Of a DNA stretch of 16,371 nt, positions 1 through 6,503 are shown one piece after another (the stretch's first letter is position 1; each line of letters opens with the position of its first letter). The position numbers and the translations under genes are program-made. The notes under the pieces are model-generated. The model had not been told where the DNA came from. It was given only the letters and a program-made list of their open reading frames with translations, and made no database searches. Source of the DNA: JAVBKA01 sp031546715 (GTDB lineage Bacteria; Bacillota; Clostridia; Oscillospirales; UBA929); assembly GCA_031546715.1 (NCBI GenBank), contig JAVBKA010000207.1, positions 1 through 16,371 of the forward strand, written 5' to 3'.

Positions 1-202
1 CCCTTGCCCTACAAGGAACCGCCGAGCGTACTGCAAACCTCCGGCGAACAAAGTTCGCCCCTACGCCGATTCACCAAAATGTAGCAACGCCTCAGAGGAC
101 GGCAAGAGCAGAGCCCTTGCCCTACAAGGAACCGCCGAGCGTACTGCAAACCTCAGGCGAACAAAGTTCGCCCCTACGCCGATTCACCCAAAATGTAGCA
201 AC
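1..202. repeat. Tandem direct repeat, two 88/89-bp copies
   Basis: Copy 1 covers 1-88 and copy 2 covers 114-202, offset by 113 bp and nearly identical; copy 2 has one extra C near its end and an A in place of a C just before the central palindrome. A 25-bp unrelated spacer separates them. Each copy carries a small perfect palindrome, GGCGAAC-AAA-GTTCGCC, at 43-59 and 156-172. An open frame on the minus strand across this region has the composition of repeat DNA and no recognisable protein. The left end may continue beyond the window. It looks like a dispersed intergenic repeat; the function is unknown. Confidence 0.85.
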
Positions 203-430
203 CCACCGTTCGTAGGGTGCGACGTCCTCGGCGCACCGCCGTTCTTGTTCACGCACCGTATCGCCCAAGTGCCATGCGCAACGCCGCTTCGCTGTGTTGC
301 GTTTTTTCTTACGACTTTTTGGTTCGCTGCGGCTCAAAGCAAGAGTTTCGAGCCTTGCGAGGCTCGATAAAAGGCGTTGCCTTTTAAAACCATGAGCTTT
401 TGAAAAAGCTCAAGCAAAACTTTTTTCTTG
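203..430. other. Gene-free, hairpin-rich region downstream of uxuA
   Basis: No credible gene is present. 203-340 is GC-rich repeat-like sequence with a short imperfect inverted repeat (GGTGCG ... CGCACC around 214-238). 349-412 holds three consecutive short hairpins: CGAGCCT-TGCG-AGGCTCG (349-366), AAAAGGC-GTT-GCCTTTT (369-385) and TGAGCTTTT-GA-AAAAGCTCA (393-412). All lie just past the uxuA stop codon, so they may end or stabilise its transcript. The regular row of short-loop stems looks like a repeat family rather than a single terminator. Confidence 0.6.
369..385 (-). terminator. Candidate intrinsic terminator of uxuA
   Basis: Read on the minus strand this is AAAAGGC-AAC-GCCTTTT: a 7-bp stem with a three-base loop whose 3' arm ends in TTTT. 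It lies about 45 bases past the uxuA stop. A second A/T-rich stem (393-412) comes first in the transcript. The stem is short for a strong terminator, so the pair may act together. Confidence 0.45.
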
Positions 431-1471
431 TTATACTTTACCAAGTGTTTCCCAAATACCCATAATATAGCTCGCACCTAATGCACGGTCATACAGTCCA
501 TAACCAGGGCGACCAGTCTCTCCCCATATCATACGCCCATGGTCAGGTCGCACATAACCGTCATATCCGTTCTTATGCAACGCTTTCAAAATCTCCACAA
601 TGTCCAGACTGCCGCAGGCAGAATAGTGCGCAGTTTCCTCAAAGCCGCCGTCTTCAAGGAGCTTGACGTTACGAAGATGCAAAAAGTGTATTCTTTTTTG
701 TGCAGAATATTTATCAGCAAGCCTTGCCATATCGTTGAATTTTGCGCAGCCTAACGAGCCAGTACAAAGCGTCAAGCCGTTATAGGGGCTGTCAACCAGA
801 TTTAACAGGCGGTCGAGATTATGCTCGTTGGTGATAAGGCGGGGCAGTCCGAATATATCCCAAGGGGGGTCATCAGGATGAATGGCCATTTTAACGTCGC
901 ACTCCTGAGCAACAGGTATTATTTTCTTGAGAAAATACTCCAAATTGCCCCATAAATCCTCACGGGAGAGCTTTTTGTACTTGTCAAAAACCACCTTCAG
1001 GCTATCCTTCGTATAGCTCGAATCCCAACCGGGAAGTGACAATCCGCCTGTCAGCGGGTCCATTTTCTCAAGCTGAAATTTGTAATACACTAGAGCTGTT
1101 GAGCCGTCGGGCAATATACGGTCAAGCTGAGTGCGCGTCCAGTCAAAAACAGGCATAAAGTTATAGCAAATTACCTTGACGCCGACCTTGCCTAGTCTGC
1201 GGATGTTCTCGCAGTAATTGTCAATGAAATGGTCGCGGGTTGGCTCGCCCAGTTTAATGTCCTCATGGACAGGAACACTTTCAATAATATCAAAATGCAA
1301 GCCGTTGTCCTCAACGGAGCTCTTTAGTGACGCTATACTGTCCCTGCTCCACACCTCGCCCGCAGGTACGTCATACACGGCCGTAACAACTGAGTGCATC
1401 GCAGGAATTTGGCGTATATATTGGATTTTTACAGGGTCGTCAGCCCCGTACCAACGGAAGGATAGCTTCAT
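431..1471 (-). CDS. uxuA: Mannonate dehydratase
   Basis: This cytoplasmic enzyme removes water from D-mannonate to give 2-dehydro-3-deoxy-D-gluconate (KDG), the last step of the glucuronate branch before KDG kinase. The protein has 346 residues, the size of the shorter Gram-positive form rather than the roughly 394-residue E. coli form. Family segments seen are CYNFMPVFDWTRT (102-114), MAIHPDDPPW (195-204), LTLCTGSLG (233-241), IHFLHLRNVK (261-270) and DGYVRPDHGR (304-313). His198, Cys236, His262 and Asp310 fit the expected metal ligands (assigned by motif, not by alignment). The start is backed by GGAGG with nine-base spacing. It lies 136 bp downstream of ppdK on the same strand with a repeat element between them, so co-transcription is uncertain. 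No uxuB, uxaC or kdgK partner is in the window. Confidence 0.95.
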   Translation of the reverse strand: MKLSFRWYGADDPVKIQYIRQIPAMHSVVTAVYDVPAGEVWSRDSIASLKSSVEDNGLHFDIIESVPVHEDIKLGEPTRDHFIDNYCENIRRLGKVGVKVICYNFMPVFDWTRTQLDRILPDGSTALVYYKFQLEKMDPLTGGLSLPGWDSSYTKDSLKVVFDKYKKLSREDLWGNLEYFLKKIIPVAQECDVKMAIHPDDPPWDIFGLPRLITNEHNLDRLLNLVDSPYNGLTLCTGSLGCAKFNDMARLADKYSAQKRIHFLHLRNVKLLEDGGFEETAHYSACGSLDIVEILKALHKNGYDGYVRPDHGRMIWGETGRPGYGLYDRALGASYIMGIWETLGKV

Positions 1472-1492
1472 CTTAGTAATCCTCCAATTAAT

Positions 1493-1601
1493 TGAGGGTG
1501 TATCAACACACGAAGCTCACAGTGCGCGTCCCTGCATATGGCGAAGTCTCACCATATGCAGGGACGAACCTTGTTCGCCCGAGATTATTGATACACCCTC
1601 A
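1493..1601. repeat. 109-bp inverted-repeat (MITE-like) element between ppdK and uxuA
   Basis: The ends are perfect 14-bp inverted repeats, TGAGGGTGTATCAA at 1493-1506 and its complement at 1588-1601. Inside is a perfect 15-bp inverted pair (1527-1541 with 1552-1566) around a 10-base loop. Read on the minus strand it also carries GGGCGAACAAGGTTCGTCCC (1561-1580), close to the palindromic core of the repeat at 1-202. No open frame or clear target-site duplication was seen. In the ppdK transcript it would fold into a long hairpin just past the stop codon, so it could protect or end that message. Confidence 0.8.
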
Positions 1602-1607
1602 TAAGTG

Positions 1608-4226
1608 TTATTTTTTAGGGTACTTAATGGCTGCATGTGCGGCGGCAAGTCTGGCGATTGGCACGCGGAACGGTGAGCAAGAGACATAGTTCAGCCCGAG
1701 CTGATGGCAGAATTCAATGCTGGATGGGTCTCCGCCGTGTTCTCCGCAGATACCTAGCTTGATGTTAGGACGTGTCTGCCTGCCGTACTCAACAGCGATT
1801 TTCATCAGACGTCCCACTCCGACGGTGTCAAGCCTTGCTGTTGGGTCAGCTTCAAAGATTTTGCGTGAGAAGTAATCTTCCAAAATCTTTCCGGCATCGT
1901 CACGGGAAAGTCCGTAGGTCATTTGTGTGAGGTCGTTTGTACCGAAGCTGAAGAACTCTGCGTCTTTTGCGATTTCGTCCGCAAGGAGGGCGGCGCGAGG
2001 AATCTCAATCATTGTACCGACCATATAGGAAATTGTAACGCCAGTTTCCTCCATAACCTTTTCGGCAGTGGTTACAATGATGTCCTTTACAAATTTAAGC
2101 TCTTTCGGCTCGCAAATCAAAGGAATCATAATTTCCGGATGAACCTTGTAGCCGTTTTTTGTCACATTAACGGCAGCCTCAATTATAGCACGGGCTTGCA
2201 TTTCGGCAATTTCAGGATACGAAACAGCAAGACGGCAGCCGCGATGCCCAAGCATAGGATTCAGCTCATGGAGACCATCGATAATATCTTGCAGCTCGTT
2301 GCGGGACATATTCATGTCCTTTGCAAGCTGAACAATGTCACCCTCGGCGGTAGGCAGGAACTCATGGAGCGGTGGGTCTAAAAGGCGAATTGTTACTGGC
2401 AGACCGTCCATCGCTCTGAAAATTCCCTCAAAGTCGCCTCTTTGGTGAGGTAACAGGTTTGCAAGAGCGGCACGGCGTTGATTTTCAGTTTTTGCAACTA
2501 TCATACGGCGGAACAGCGGGATTCTGTCAGCCTCGAAGAACATATGCTCAGTACGGGTAAGACCAATTCCTTCTGCTCCAAACTCAACAGCCTTTGCAGC
2601 GTCAGCAGGTGAGTCAGCATTGGTGCGAACCTTTAGGGTGCGGATTTCGTCAGCCCATTCCATAAACTTTCCGAAGTCGCCTGTAACACTGGCTTCCACG
2701 GTGGGGATTGTGCCGATATAAATTTTACCTGTAGAGCCGTCAATGGACATAAAGTCACCCTTGCGGAGAACATGCCCTGCAATGGTCAGGCTGTTATCCT
2801 CTTCGCGAACGCTAAGCTCGGAGCAACCTGCGACACAGCAGGTTCCCATGCCTCTGGCAACAACGGCTGCGTGGGAGGTCATTCCGCCGCGGGCTGTAAG
2901 GATACCCTCGGAAACTGCCATACCCTCAATGTCCTCTGGGCTGGTTTCTTGGCGGACAAGCAAAACTGGACCGTGAGCAGACATCTTAACGGCGTCCTCT
3001 GCGTTAAAGCATATTGCGCCACATGCTGCGCCCGGTGAAGCTGGAAGAGCTGTCGCCACTGGCATTGCGACGTTAAGCGCGCCTGGGTCAAACTGAGGGT
3101 GAAGCAGAGCGTCAAGCTGTTTGGGGTCAACTTTCAAAATAGCTTCTTCTCTGGTGCACATTTTTTCTTCAACAAGGTCAACGGCAATTCTCAAGGCAGC
3201 AGTGGCAGTACGCTTGCCGTTACGTGTTTGCAGCATATAGAGCTTAGATTTTTCAATTGTAAAGTCCATGTCCTGCATGTCACGGTAGTGGTTTTCAAGT
3301 CTTGCGGCAATATCTGTAAATTCCTTGTAAACAGCGGGCATAACCTCGGCAAGTTGGTCAATGCTTTGAGGTGTGCGGATACCTGCGACAACGTCCTCGC
3401 CCTGTGCGTTCATTAGGAATTCACCGTAAAGTTTGTTTTCGCCTGTGGACGGGTTACGGGTAAATGCAACGCCTGTGCCTGAATCGTCGCCCATGTTGCC
3501 GAATACCATGCTTTGGACGTTGACAGCAGTGCCCCATGAGCCGGGAATGTCGTTCATACGGCGGTAGGTAATGGCACGGTTGTTGTTCCAAGAACGGAAT
3601 ACAGCTTTAACGGACTCGATAAGTTGAATTTTCGGGTCTTCTGGGAATGGGGCGTTCATTTTAAGCTCATAGTAGGCTTTAAACTGCTTGCAGAGGGTTT
3701 TCATGTCCTCTGTGTCAAGCTCGACGTCAAGGTGTACGCCCTTGCTTTCCTTCATGGCGTCAATAATTTTTTCAAACTCTTTTTTAGAGAGCTCCATAAC
3801 CACGTCAGAGAACATTTGAATGAAGCGGCGGTAACTGTCATATACAAAGCGCGGATTTCCTGTTAAAACAGCCATTGATTCAGCAACGACTTCATTCATA
3901 CCAAGATTAAGAATAGTATCCATCATGCCAGGCATTGATGCACGCGCGCCGCTTCTGACTGAAACAAGCAAAGGATTTTTGCTGTCGCCAAATTTTTTGC
4001 CCGTAAATTCTTCCAGCTTTGTCAGGTACTCGTAGATTTGGGTTTCGATGTCTGCACCGATTTTTTCGCCGTCCTCGTAGTAACGTGTGCAAGCCTCTGT
4101 AGTAACAGTAAAGCCCATTGGAACAGGAAGTCCCAAAGTGGTCATTTCACACAGATTTGCACCCTTACCGCCAAGCAGTTCCTTTTGGTTGCCTTTGCCT
4201 TCGTTGAACATGTAGACATACTTCAT
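1608..4226 (-). CDS. ppdK: Pyruvate, phosphate dikinase
   Basis: This cytoplasmic enzyme interconverts pyruvate + ATP + Pi and PEP + AMP + PPi. In many anaerobes it runs toward pyruvate, in place of or beside pyruvate kinase. At 872 residues it is full length for the bacterial family. The N-terminal nucleotide-binding domain begins with FNEGKGNQKELLGGKGANL (7-25). The central phosphohistidine domain has GGMTSHAAVVARGMG with the catalytic His at 452. The C-terminal TIM-barrel has FGTNDLTQMTYG (761-772) and GICGEHGG (825-832), whose Cys827 matches the general acid/base Cys of the Clostridium symbiosum enzyme. AAGGAG lies eight bases before the ATG. A 9-bp hairpin lies in the probable leader. 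No PPDK regulatory protein gene is adjacent. Confidence 0.98.
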   Translation of the reverse strand: MKYVYMFNEGKGNQKELLGGKGANLCEMTTLGLPVPMGFTVTTEACTRYYEDGEKIGADIETQIYEYLTKLEEFTGKKFGDSKNPLLVSVRSGARASMPGMMDTILNLGMNEVVAESMAVLTGNPRFVYDSYRRFIQMFSDVVMELSKKEFEKIIDAMKESKGVHLDVELDTEDMKTLCKQFKAYYELKMNAPFPEDPKIQLIESVKAVFRSWNNNRAITYRRMNDIPGSWGTAVNVQSMVFGNMGDDSGTGVAFTRNPSTGENKLYGEFLMNAQGEDVVAGIRTPQSIDQLAEVMPAVYKEFTDIAARLENHYRDMQDMDFTIEKSKLYMLQTRNGKRTATAALRIAVDLVEEKMCTREEAILKVDPKQLDALLHPQFDPGALNVAMPVATALPASPGAACGAICFNAEDAVKMSAHGPVLLVRQETSPEDIEGMAVSEGILTARGGMTSHAAVVARGMGTCCVAGCSELSVREEDNSLTIAGHVLRKGDFMSIDGSTGKIYIGTIPTVEASVTGDFGKFMEWADEIRTLKVRTNADSPADAAKAVEFGAEGIGLTRTEHMFFEADRIPLFRRMIVAKTENQRRAALANLLPHQRGDFEGIFRAMDGLPVTIRLLDPPLHEFLPTAEGDIVQLAKDMNMSRNELQDIIDGLHELNPMLGHRGCRLAVSYPEIAEMQARAIIEAAVNVTKNGYKVHPEIMIPLICEPKELKFVKDIIVTTAEKVMEETGVTISYMVGTMIEIPRAALLADEIAKDAEFFSFGTNDLTQMTYGLSRDDAGKILEDYFSRKIFEADPTARLDTVGVGRLMKIAVEYGRQTRPNIKLGICGEHGGDPSSIEFCHQLGLNYVSCSPFRVPIARLAAAHAAIKYPKK

Positions 4227-4285
4227 TTGTGATTCTCCTTATAAATAGGATGAAAACTTACATTAATCTGCGGCTACATAACACA

Positions 4286-4314
4286 TTGAGTGCTCCTATA
4301 CAGAAAGCACTCAA
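4286..4314. promoter_or_regulatory. Inverted repeat in the ppdK upstream region
   Basis: TTGAGTGCT (4286-4294) and AGCACTCAA (4306-4314) form a perfect 9-bp inverted repeat with an 11-base spacer, ending about 60 bases before the ppdK start. It could be an operator or a leader-RNA hairpin. It is not a CIRCE heat-shock operator, because the half-sites are in the opposite order. No convincing -35/-10 pair was found for ppdK; the nearest -10-like TATAAT on the minus strand (4349-4354) lacks a matching -35. Confidence 0.4.
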
Positions 4315-4347
4315 AAATGAACATTAAACACTAATATTCGCTTGTTA

Positions 4348-4480
4348 ATTATATCATAAAAGTGACGCAAAGCGTCTCAGCGCAGCTGACATTTGTCACC
4401 GACAAATGCTTTTGTGATTCAATGTTCTCTCAGTCGTCGAAAGCTCTGCTTTCGCTTACGGCGTGAGGTTATTATATCAT
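4348..4480. repeat. Hairpin-rich insert flanked by a 10-bp direct repeat
   Basis: ATTATATCAT occurs at 4348-4357 and again at 4471-4480, bounding 113 bp that holds three short hairpins, each with a three-base loop: GACGC-AAA-GCGTC (4364-4376), CATTTGTC-ACC-GACAAATG (4390-4408) and CGAAAGC-TCT-GCTTTCG (4438-4454). The right copy of the direct repeat contains the yfbR stop codon. The layout suggests a small inserted element with a target duplication, but the direct repeat is AT-rich and could be chance. The hairpins may also end the yfbR transcript. Confidence 0.4.
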
Positions 4481-5052
4481 CTTAGCTCGTCCAATGTCAA
4501 CACAAAACTTGGTAAAAAATTCTTAATAAAGTACTCAACCTCGGGAATTTCCAGCTCATGAAGCTTCGCAAGTGTCTGTTCTCCCGCGCGCTTAAATTCT
4601 GAATTGCCCAGACGGGTTTCTTCGATACATTTTACGTATGCAGAGAGCTTATCCGCCGCATGAACAAGTACGGAGATATCGTCCTCCAAGGTGTTATCCA
4701 AATGACTTGCCAGTTCGCCCTGCATAGCAACAGGCGCAAGGGAAAGAAGCTGACCTGCGCTATGCTCCTCCACCTCTCGGTAGGCATTTCTGATGGACTC
4801 TGACCAATATTTAACCGGTGTGGGCATATCTCCGGTAAAAATCTCGGCGCAGTCGTGAAACATGGCGCGGACGGCGCAGGCGTTAGGGTCAGCTTCACCG
4901 TCAAAAATGTCACGGCGGATAATGGCAAGAGCATGGGCAAAATATGCAGTCATTAGCGAATGCTCGGCTACATTTTCAGGTAGAGTATTATGCATGAGAC
5001 TCCAGCGGTTTATATGGCGAAGCCTTGACAGCAAAGCATAAAAATGATACAT
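4477..5052 (-). CDS. yfbR: 5'-deoxynucleotidase, YfbR family (HD domain)
   Basis: This HD-domain phosphohydrolase removes phosphate from deoxyribonucleoside 5'-monophosphates in the cytoplasm and so helps balance dNTP pools. The 191 residues align by eye with E. coli YfbR (199 aa) along nearly the whole length: INRWSLM near the N-terminus, ENVAEHSL, FHDCAEIFTGDMPTPVKY, and a C-terminal FLPSFVLTLDE. The metal and substrate residues of the family are present: Arg16-Trp17, His31, His66-Asp67, Glu70, Asp75 and Asp134. The start lies four bases after the stop of the upstream gene, and its AAGGG ribosome binding site lies inside the end of that gene, so the two are translationally coupled. Confidence 0.93.
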   Translation of the reverse strand: MYHFYALLSRLRHINRWSLMHNTLPENVAEHSLMTAYFAHALAIIRRDIFDGEADPNACAVRAMFHDCAEIFTGDMPTPVKYWSESIRNAYREVEEHSAGQLLSLAPVAMQGELASHLDNTLEDDISVLVHAADKLSAYVKCIEETRLGNSEFKRAGEQTLAKLHELEIPEVEYFIKNFLPSFVLTLDELR

Positions 5053-5056
5053 GTCG

Positions 5057-6268
5057 TCAACCCTTCGATTCAGCGTTCCTTGTTTTAACGTTAACCATAT
5101 ACAGCGCAGTATTCAGCCTTAATGGTGACAACTCCACCATGGACTCGTCTAATTGTACTTTAAATTTAAAATCCTCTACCACAGTCAGGTCATAGGAAAC
5201 ATCCACAGGCAGAGAAATAGAAATAGTATTAAGCTTATTACTACAGCTTACCAGCAATTTTCCGCCGTGAAGCTCAGCGATACGCTTTATCAGAAAAAGA
5301 CTTTCCGACAGCATTATGGTTTGCTCATCAAAAATCTCCTTATAGGCGGCTCTTTCTGGAGAAAAGTCGATTTTTACATGACTAAAATCAATAGAAAAAG
5401 CAGGTATTGTGGTTAAGTCAATATCGTTACTGTAAAACTTTATTGTAATTACCGCAGATTTTGTGTCTTTCTCCGGGTCCTGAACAATCTGCTGGGTTGT
5501 AAGCGTTACGGTGGAATGGGGAATCGGATCTAAAAGGGCGCATACAAACGAGTTGTAAATTGCTTTTGTAAGCAATACATTATCTGCCTTGAGAAAAATA
5601 TTATCCTCGATTTTTTTGTCCAAGTTAACGCCCATGAGAGATGCGTTCAATGCGTTGCTAAATAAAATATCGTCACATAAGACGGCTAAATCCACTTGAT
5701 CTTCTGCAATCGAAACTCCCTTGCAGTTCAATCTTATAAATAAATCAATATTACCCGCAGTACGCATCAGTCTATAGTTAATCTGTCTGGTTTGCGCAAG
5801 CAGGTCGCCAACCCTGTCGCGGTCCCCCCCTGCCATTTGTAATAACGAGGAGATGGACTGGGTCTGCTGACGGAGAGTAACGCTTACCGAGGTGAGGGCG
5901 CGCATAGTTTCGTTTTCGTGGGTGTACTCAAAGGGCGTGCATAATATAACCCTGTAGGGTGCGCCGCTTTCAATATCGGGAATATTGGTTACATTTTCTG
6001 CTTCGTTACAAGCATCGCTATCCTCTTCGCCGAAGCTGATAAGGCTGGCACGGAAGGGGTTACCTTTAAACGATACCAGTTTATCCCGCCAGTCTACAAG
6101 AGACATTGCATCTCCGTTGTCGCTCAGTATGCGGCTCACAGGAGTGCCTAAATATTCTCCGCCTAAAAGATTAAAAGCTGCATTGTTAAATTGCACAACA
6201 AAATGGTGTCTATCGATTAAAATCGCAGGATGGGGAAAGCTAAACAATAATTCTTCATAAGGGCGCAT
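5057..6268 (-). CDS. PAS-domain protein with degenerate histidine-kinase core
   Basis: The 403-residue, probably soluble protein has no membrane helix. Residues about 5-115 resemble a PAS sensor domain (PAILIDRHHFVVQFNNAAFNLLG). Residues about 120-182 resemble the two-helix dimerisation domain of histidine kinases, but no His sits at the H-box position. Residues about 190-355 resemble the ATP-binding domain, ending with the recognisable LIKRIAELHGGKLLV (326-340). The catalytic features are gone: the second N-box Asn is Cys (YNSFVCAL, 238-245), there is no DxGxG box, and the GTGLGL lid motif is replaced by SESLFL (321-326). About 50 further residues follow. It is the first gene of a pair with yfbR and has its own promoter at 6303-6331. 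AGGAAG lies 11 bases before the ATG. A signalling or scaffold role without kinase activity is inferred; no partner regulator is in the window. Confidence 0.75.
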   Translation of the reverse strand: MRPYEELLFSFPHPAILIDRHHFVVQFNNAAFNLLGGEYLGTPVSRILSDNGDAMSLVDWRDKLVSFKGNPFRASLISFGEEDSDACNEAENVTNIPDIESGAPYRVILCTPFEYTHENETMRALTSVSVTLRQQTQSISSLLQMAGGDRDRVGDLLAQTRQINYRLMRTAGNIDLFIRLNCKGVSIAEDQVDLAVLCDDILFSNALNASLMGVNLDKKIEDNIFLKADNVLLTKAIYNSFVCALLDPIPHSTVTLTTQQIVQDPEKDTKSAVITIKFYSNDIDLTTIPAFSIDFSHVKIDFSPERAAYKEIFDEQTIMLSESLFLIKRIAELHGGKLLVSCSNKLNTISISLPVDVSYDLTVVEDFKFKVQLDESMVELSPLRLNTALYMVNVKTRNAESKG

Positions 6269-6302
6269 GTCATCAGCTTCTTCCTGTCTTGTTGTAGTCG
6301 GT

Positions 6303-6331
6303 ATTTTACCACATAAACCGAGTGTTTACAA
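6303..6331 (-). promoter_or_regulatory. Sigma-A-type promoter of the PAS protein-yfbR operon
   Basis: On the minus strand, -35 TTGTAA (6326-6331), a 17-bp spacer and -10 TAAAAT (6303-6308) preceded by TGG, which gives an extended -10. It would start transcription about 27 bases before the ATG at 6268. It diverges from the gap promoter about 95 bp away. Confidence 0.6.
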
Positions 6332-6424
6332 CTAAACTTTTTGATTTTTTGCATATTTTGGCAAAATATACTGGTAATGAGTTTTAATTTAACTAAATTC
6401 TTACAACCTGATGAAAAATAACAC

Positions 6425-6453
6425 TTGATTGATTTCTTAAAACGTTATATAAT
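6425..6453 (+). promoter_or_regulatory. Sigma-A-type promoter of gap
   Basis: -35 TTGATT (6425-6430), exact 17-bp spacer, and consensus -10 TATAAT (6448-6453). Transcription would begin near 6460, leaving a leader of about 44 bases. The AT-rich stretch before it (6340-6420) may act as an UP element. This is a strong promoter, fitting a highly expressed glycolytic gene. Confidence 0.75.
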
Positions 6454-6503
6454 ATCCCCAGCAAAGGAAAAATCTTGCATGTAAATTGAAGGAGGAAATT
6501 CCC

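Noticed and set aside
1..202. Possible CRISPR array from the regularly spaced repeat
   Set aside because: Only two copies, 88 bp long with a 25-bp spacer; the repeat is far too long, and no cas gene is present.
122..337. 71-codon minus-strand open frame
   Set aside because: It lies over the direct repeat and adjacent repeat DNA, is highly basic, has no ribosome binding site and resembles no protein family.
1923..2381. 152-codon plus-strand open frame
   Set aside because: It is antisense to the well-supported ppdK coding sequence and has no ribosome binding site or recognisable protein.
4286..4314. CIRCE (HrcA) operator
   Set aside because: CIRCE has GCACTC before GAGTGC with a nine-base spacer; here the order is reversed and the spacer is 11.
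6486..6503. TTG start six codons upstream of gap
   Set aside because: Translation from there would run through the AAGGAGG that serves the ATG at 6504, where the standard N-terminus begins.
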